A stretch of 64,000 nt of DNA from Bradyrhizobium sp. SSBR45G (GTDB lineage Bacteria; Pseudomonadota; Alphaproteobacteria; Rhizobiales; Xanthobacteraceae). The notes under the pieces were generated by a model, which made no database searches, had not been told where the DNA came from, and was given only the letters and a program-made list of their open reading frames with translations. Of the stretch, positions 63,287-64,000 are shown one piece after another. Where the stretch lies: NCBI RefSeq assembly GCF_030159255.1, contig NZ_BSCT01000034.1:1-64000 (forward strand), written 5' to 3'. The translations under genes and the position numbers were made by a program. Within the stretch, counting starts at the first letter, position 1. The number at the start of each line of letters is the position of its first letter.

Positions 63287-64000
63287 TCCGCTGCCGATGG
63301 CCCTGCGCGTCTACCGCGGGTTGTCCTCGGCGGCGGTGCCGCTTGCGCCGGCCCTGATCAGGCAGCGGCTCAGGCATGGCAAGGAGGATCCGGAGCGGAC
63401 CGATGAGCGGCGTGGCCTCAGTCACGACACCCGTCCGCAGGGACCTCTGGTCTGGATTCATGGCGCGAGCGTCGGCGAGGTGCTGGCGGCGGCGGCCTTG
63501 ATCGAGCGGCTGCGCGCCCTGAACATCCGCATCCTCATCACCTCCGGCACGGTGACCTCGGCCGCGATCGTCGCCAAGCGCTTCCCGGCCGACGTGATCC
63601 ATCAATACGTCCCCTATGACACGCCGCGCTTCGTCGAGCGCTTCATCGATCATTGGCGCCCATCGCTCGGCCTCTTCATCGAATCCGACCTGTGGCCGAA
63701 CCTGATCCTGGCCGGGGCCTCGCGGCGGGTGCCGATGGTCGTGATCAACGGCCGCATGTCGCCGCGCTCGTTCCCGCGCTGGCGCCGGATGTCCGGGGCG
63801 ATCTCCGCCCTGCTGGGACGCTTCGACATCTGCCTGACCCAGTCGGACGCCGACGCAGACCGGTTTTCCGCGCTCGGCGCCCGCAACGTCGTCACGACAG
63901 GCAATCTCAAGCTCGACGTGCCGGCGCCGCCGGCCGATGCGGCGAAACTGGACCGGCTCACCGCCATGACGCGTGGGCGTCCGGTGGTCGTTGCCGCATC
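63279..64000 (+). CDS. waaA: Kdo transferase WaaA (partial, runs off the window)
   Basis: The N-terminal 240 residues of 3-deoxy-D-manno-octulosonic acid transferase, which adds Kdo to lipid A precursor at the inner membrane. N-terminal anchor (LRVYRGLSSAAVPLAPALI), RHGKEDPERTDERRG, WIHGASVGEV (with the catalytic Glu), LITSGTVTSA, PYDTPRFVERFIDHWRP, ESDLWPNLI and TGNLKLD are diagnostic. GTG 63279 is the first start; ATG 63297 is possible. The frame is open at the window end. Confidence 0.95.
   Translation, partial: MASPLPMALRVYRGLSSAAVPLAPALIRQRLRHGKEDPERTDERRGLSHDTRPQGPLVWIHGASVGEVLAAAALIERLRALNIRILITSGTVTSAAIVAKRFPADVIHQYVPYDTPRFVERFIDHWRPSLGLFIESDLWPNLILAGASRRVPMVVINGRMSPRSFPRWRRMSGAISALLGRFDICLTQSDADADRFSALGARNVVTTGNLKLDVPAPPADAAKLDRLTAMTRGRPVVVAA

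Overview
The window is a chromosomal segment of a GC-rich alphaproteobacterium, most likely Bradyrhizobium or a close relative. The evidence is the HisG/HisZ pair, a CIRCE-controlled groESL operon, a glycolate oxidase operon, a BacA/BclA-like exporter, a CheZ of alphaproteobacterial type, many small Bradyrhizobium-type hypothetical proteins, and several families of dispersed palindromic repeats of the kind that litter Bradyrhizobium intergenic regions. I could not run searches, so the species is not fixed. No tRNA, rRNA, CRISPR array, transposase or integrase was seen.

Layout. 0-2.6 kb: a two-gene unit of unknown function (GNAT-like protein and a polytopic membrane protein). 2.6-9.1 kb: a protein with His clusters at both ends, an SDR dehydrogenase, a ModE-type regulator, an Old Yellow Enzyme and a benzoylformate-decarboxylase-like ThDP enzyme. 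9.1-11.9 kb: repeats and an M20 peptidase. 11.9-16.3 kb: a glutamate/aspartate ABC importer (gltIJKL) followed by a D-amino-acid transaminase. 16.3-24.6 kb: a secreted DUF1080-type protein, wrbA-pirin with a divergent LysR regulator, a Bug-type binding protein, a Cys-tRNA(Pro) deacylase and haloacid dehalogenase pair, an amidohydrolase, an alternative L36 ribosomal protein and small exported proteins. 24.7-28 kb: a hydrolase, cytochrome c and glcD. 34.6-37.2 kb: glcE-glcF. 37.2-45.6 kb: a histone-like Lys/Ala protein, a TorF-type porin, a BclA/YddA-like ABC exporter, L-lactate/glycolate permease and secreted proteins. 45.7-47.9 kb: groESL. 48-64 kb: housekeeping genes including cheZ, an L,D-transpeptidase, a GT2/HpnK-type pair, hisG-hisZ, rsmE, ubiA, pmbA, a CysQ-like phosphatase, a DUF374 acyltransferase and the start of waaA.

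The most interesting part is 28.8-33.6 kb. A visibly AT-richer two-gene cassette lies between glcD and glcEF and is flanked on both sides by clusters of dispersed repeats. Gene 1 (925 aa) joins an N-terminal SIR2 NADase-type domain, a central RecG/GHKL-like ATP-binding module and a C-terminal APAZ-like region with an acidic tail. Gene 2 (501 aa, 11-base overlap) is a short prokaryotic Argonaute (MID-PIWI) whose PIWI catalytic aspartates are replaced. This is a SPARSA-like, guide-triggered NAD-depletion abortive defence system with an extra ATPase-like module not found in the minimal SIR2-APAZ/Ago pair. Two small perfect dyads lie just upstream of gene 1 and could be operators.

Functional links: glcDEF oxidises glycolate (or lactate) that the LldP/GlcA-type permease at 41.8 kb could bring in. 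gltIJKL imports acidic amino acids and the adjacent transaminase acts on D-amino acids. wrbA and pirin look like a redox-stress unit under the divergent LysR regulator. HisZ is the regulatory partner of HisG.
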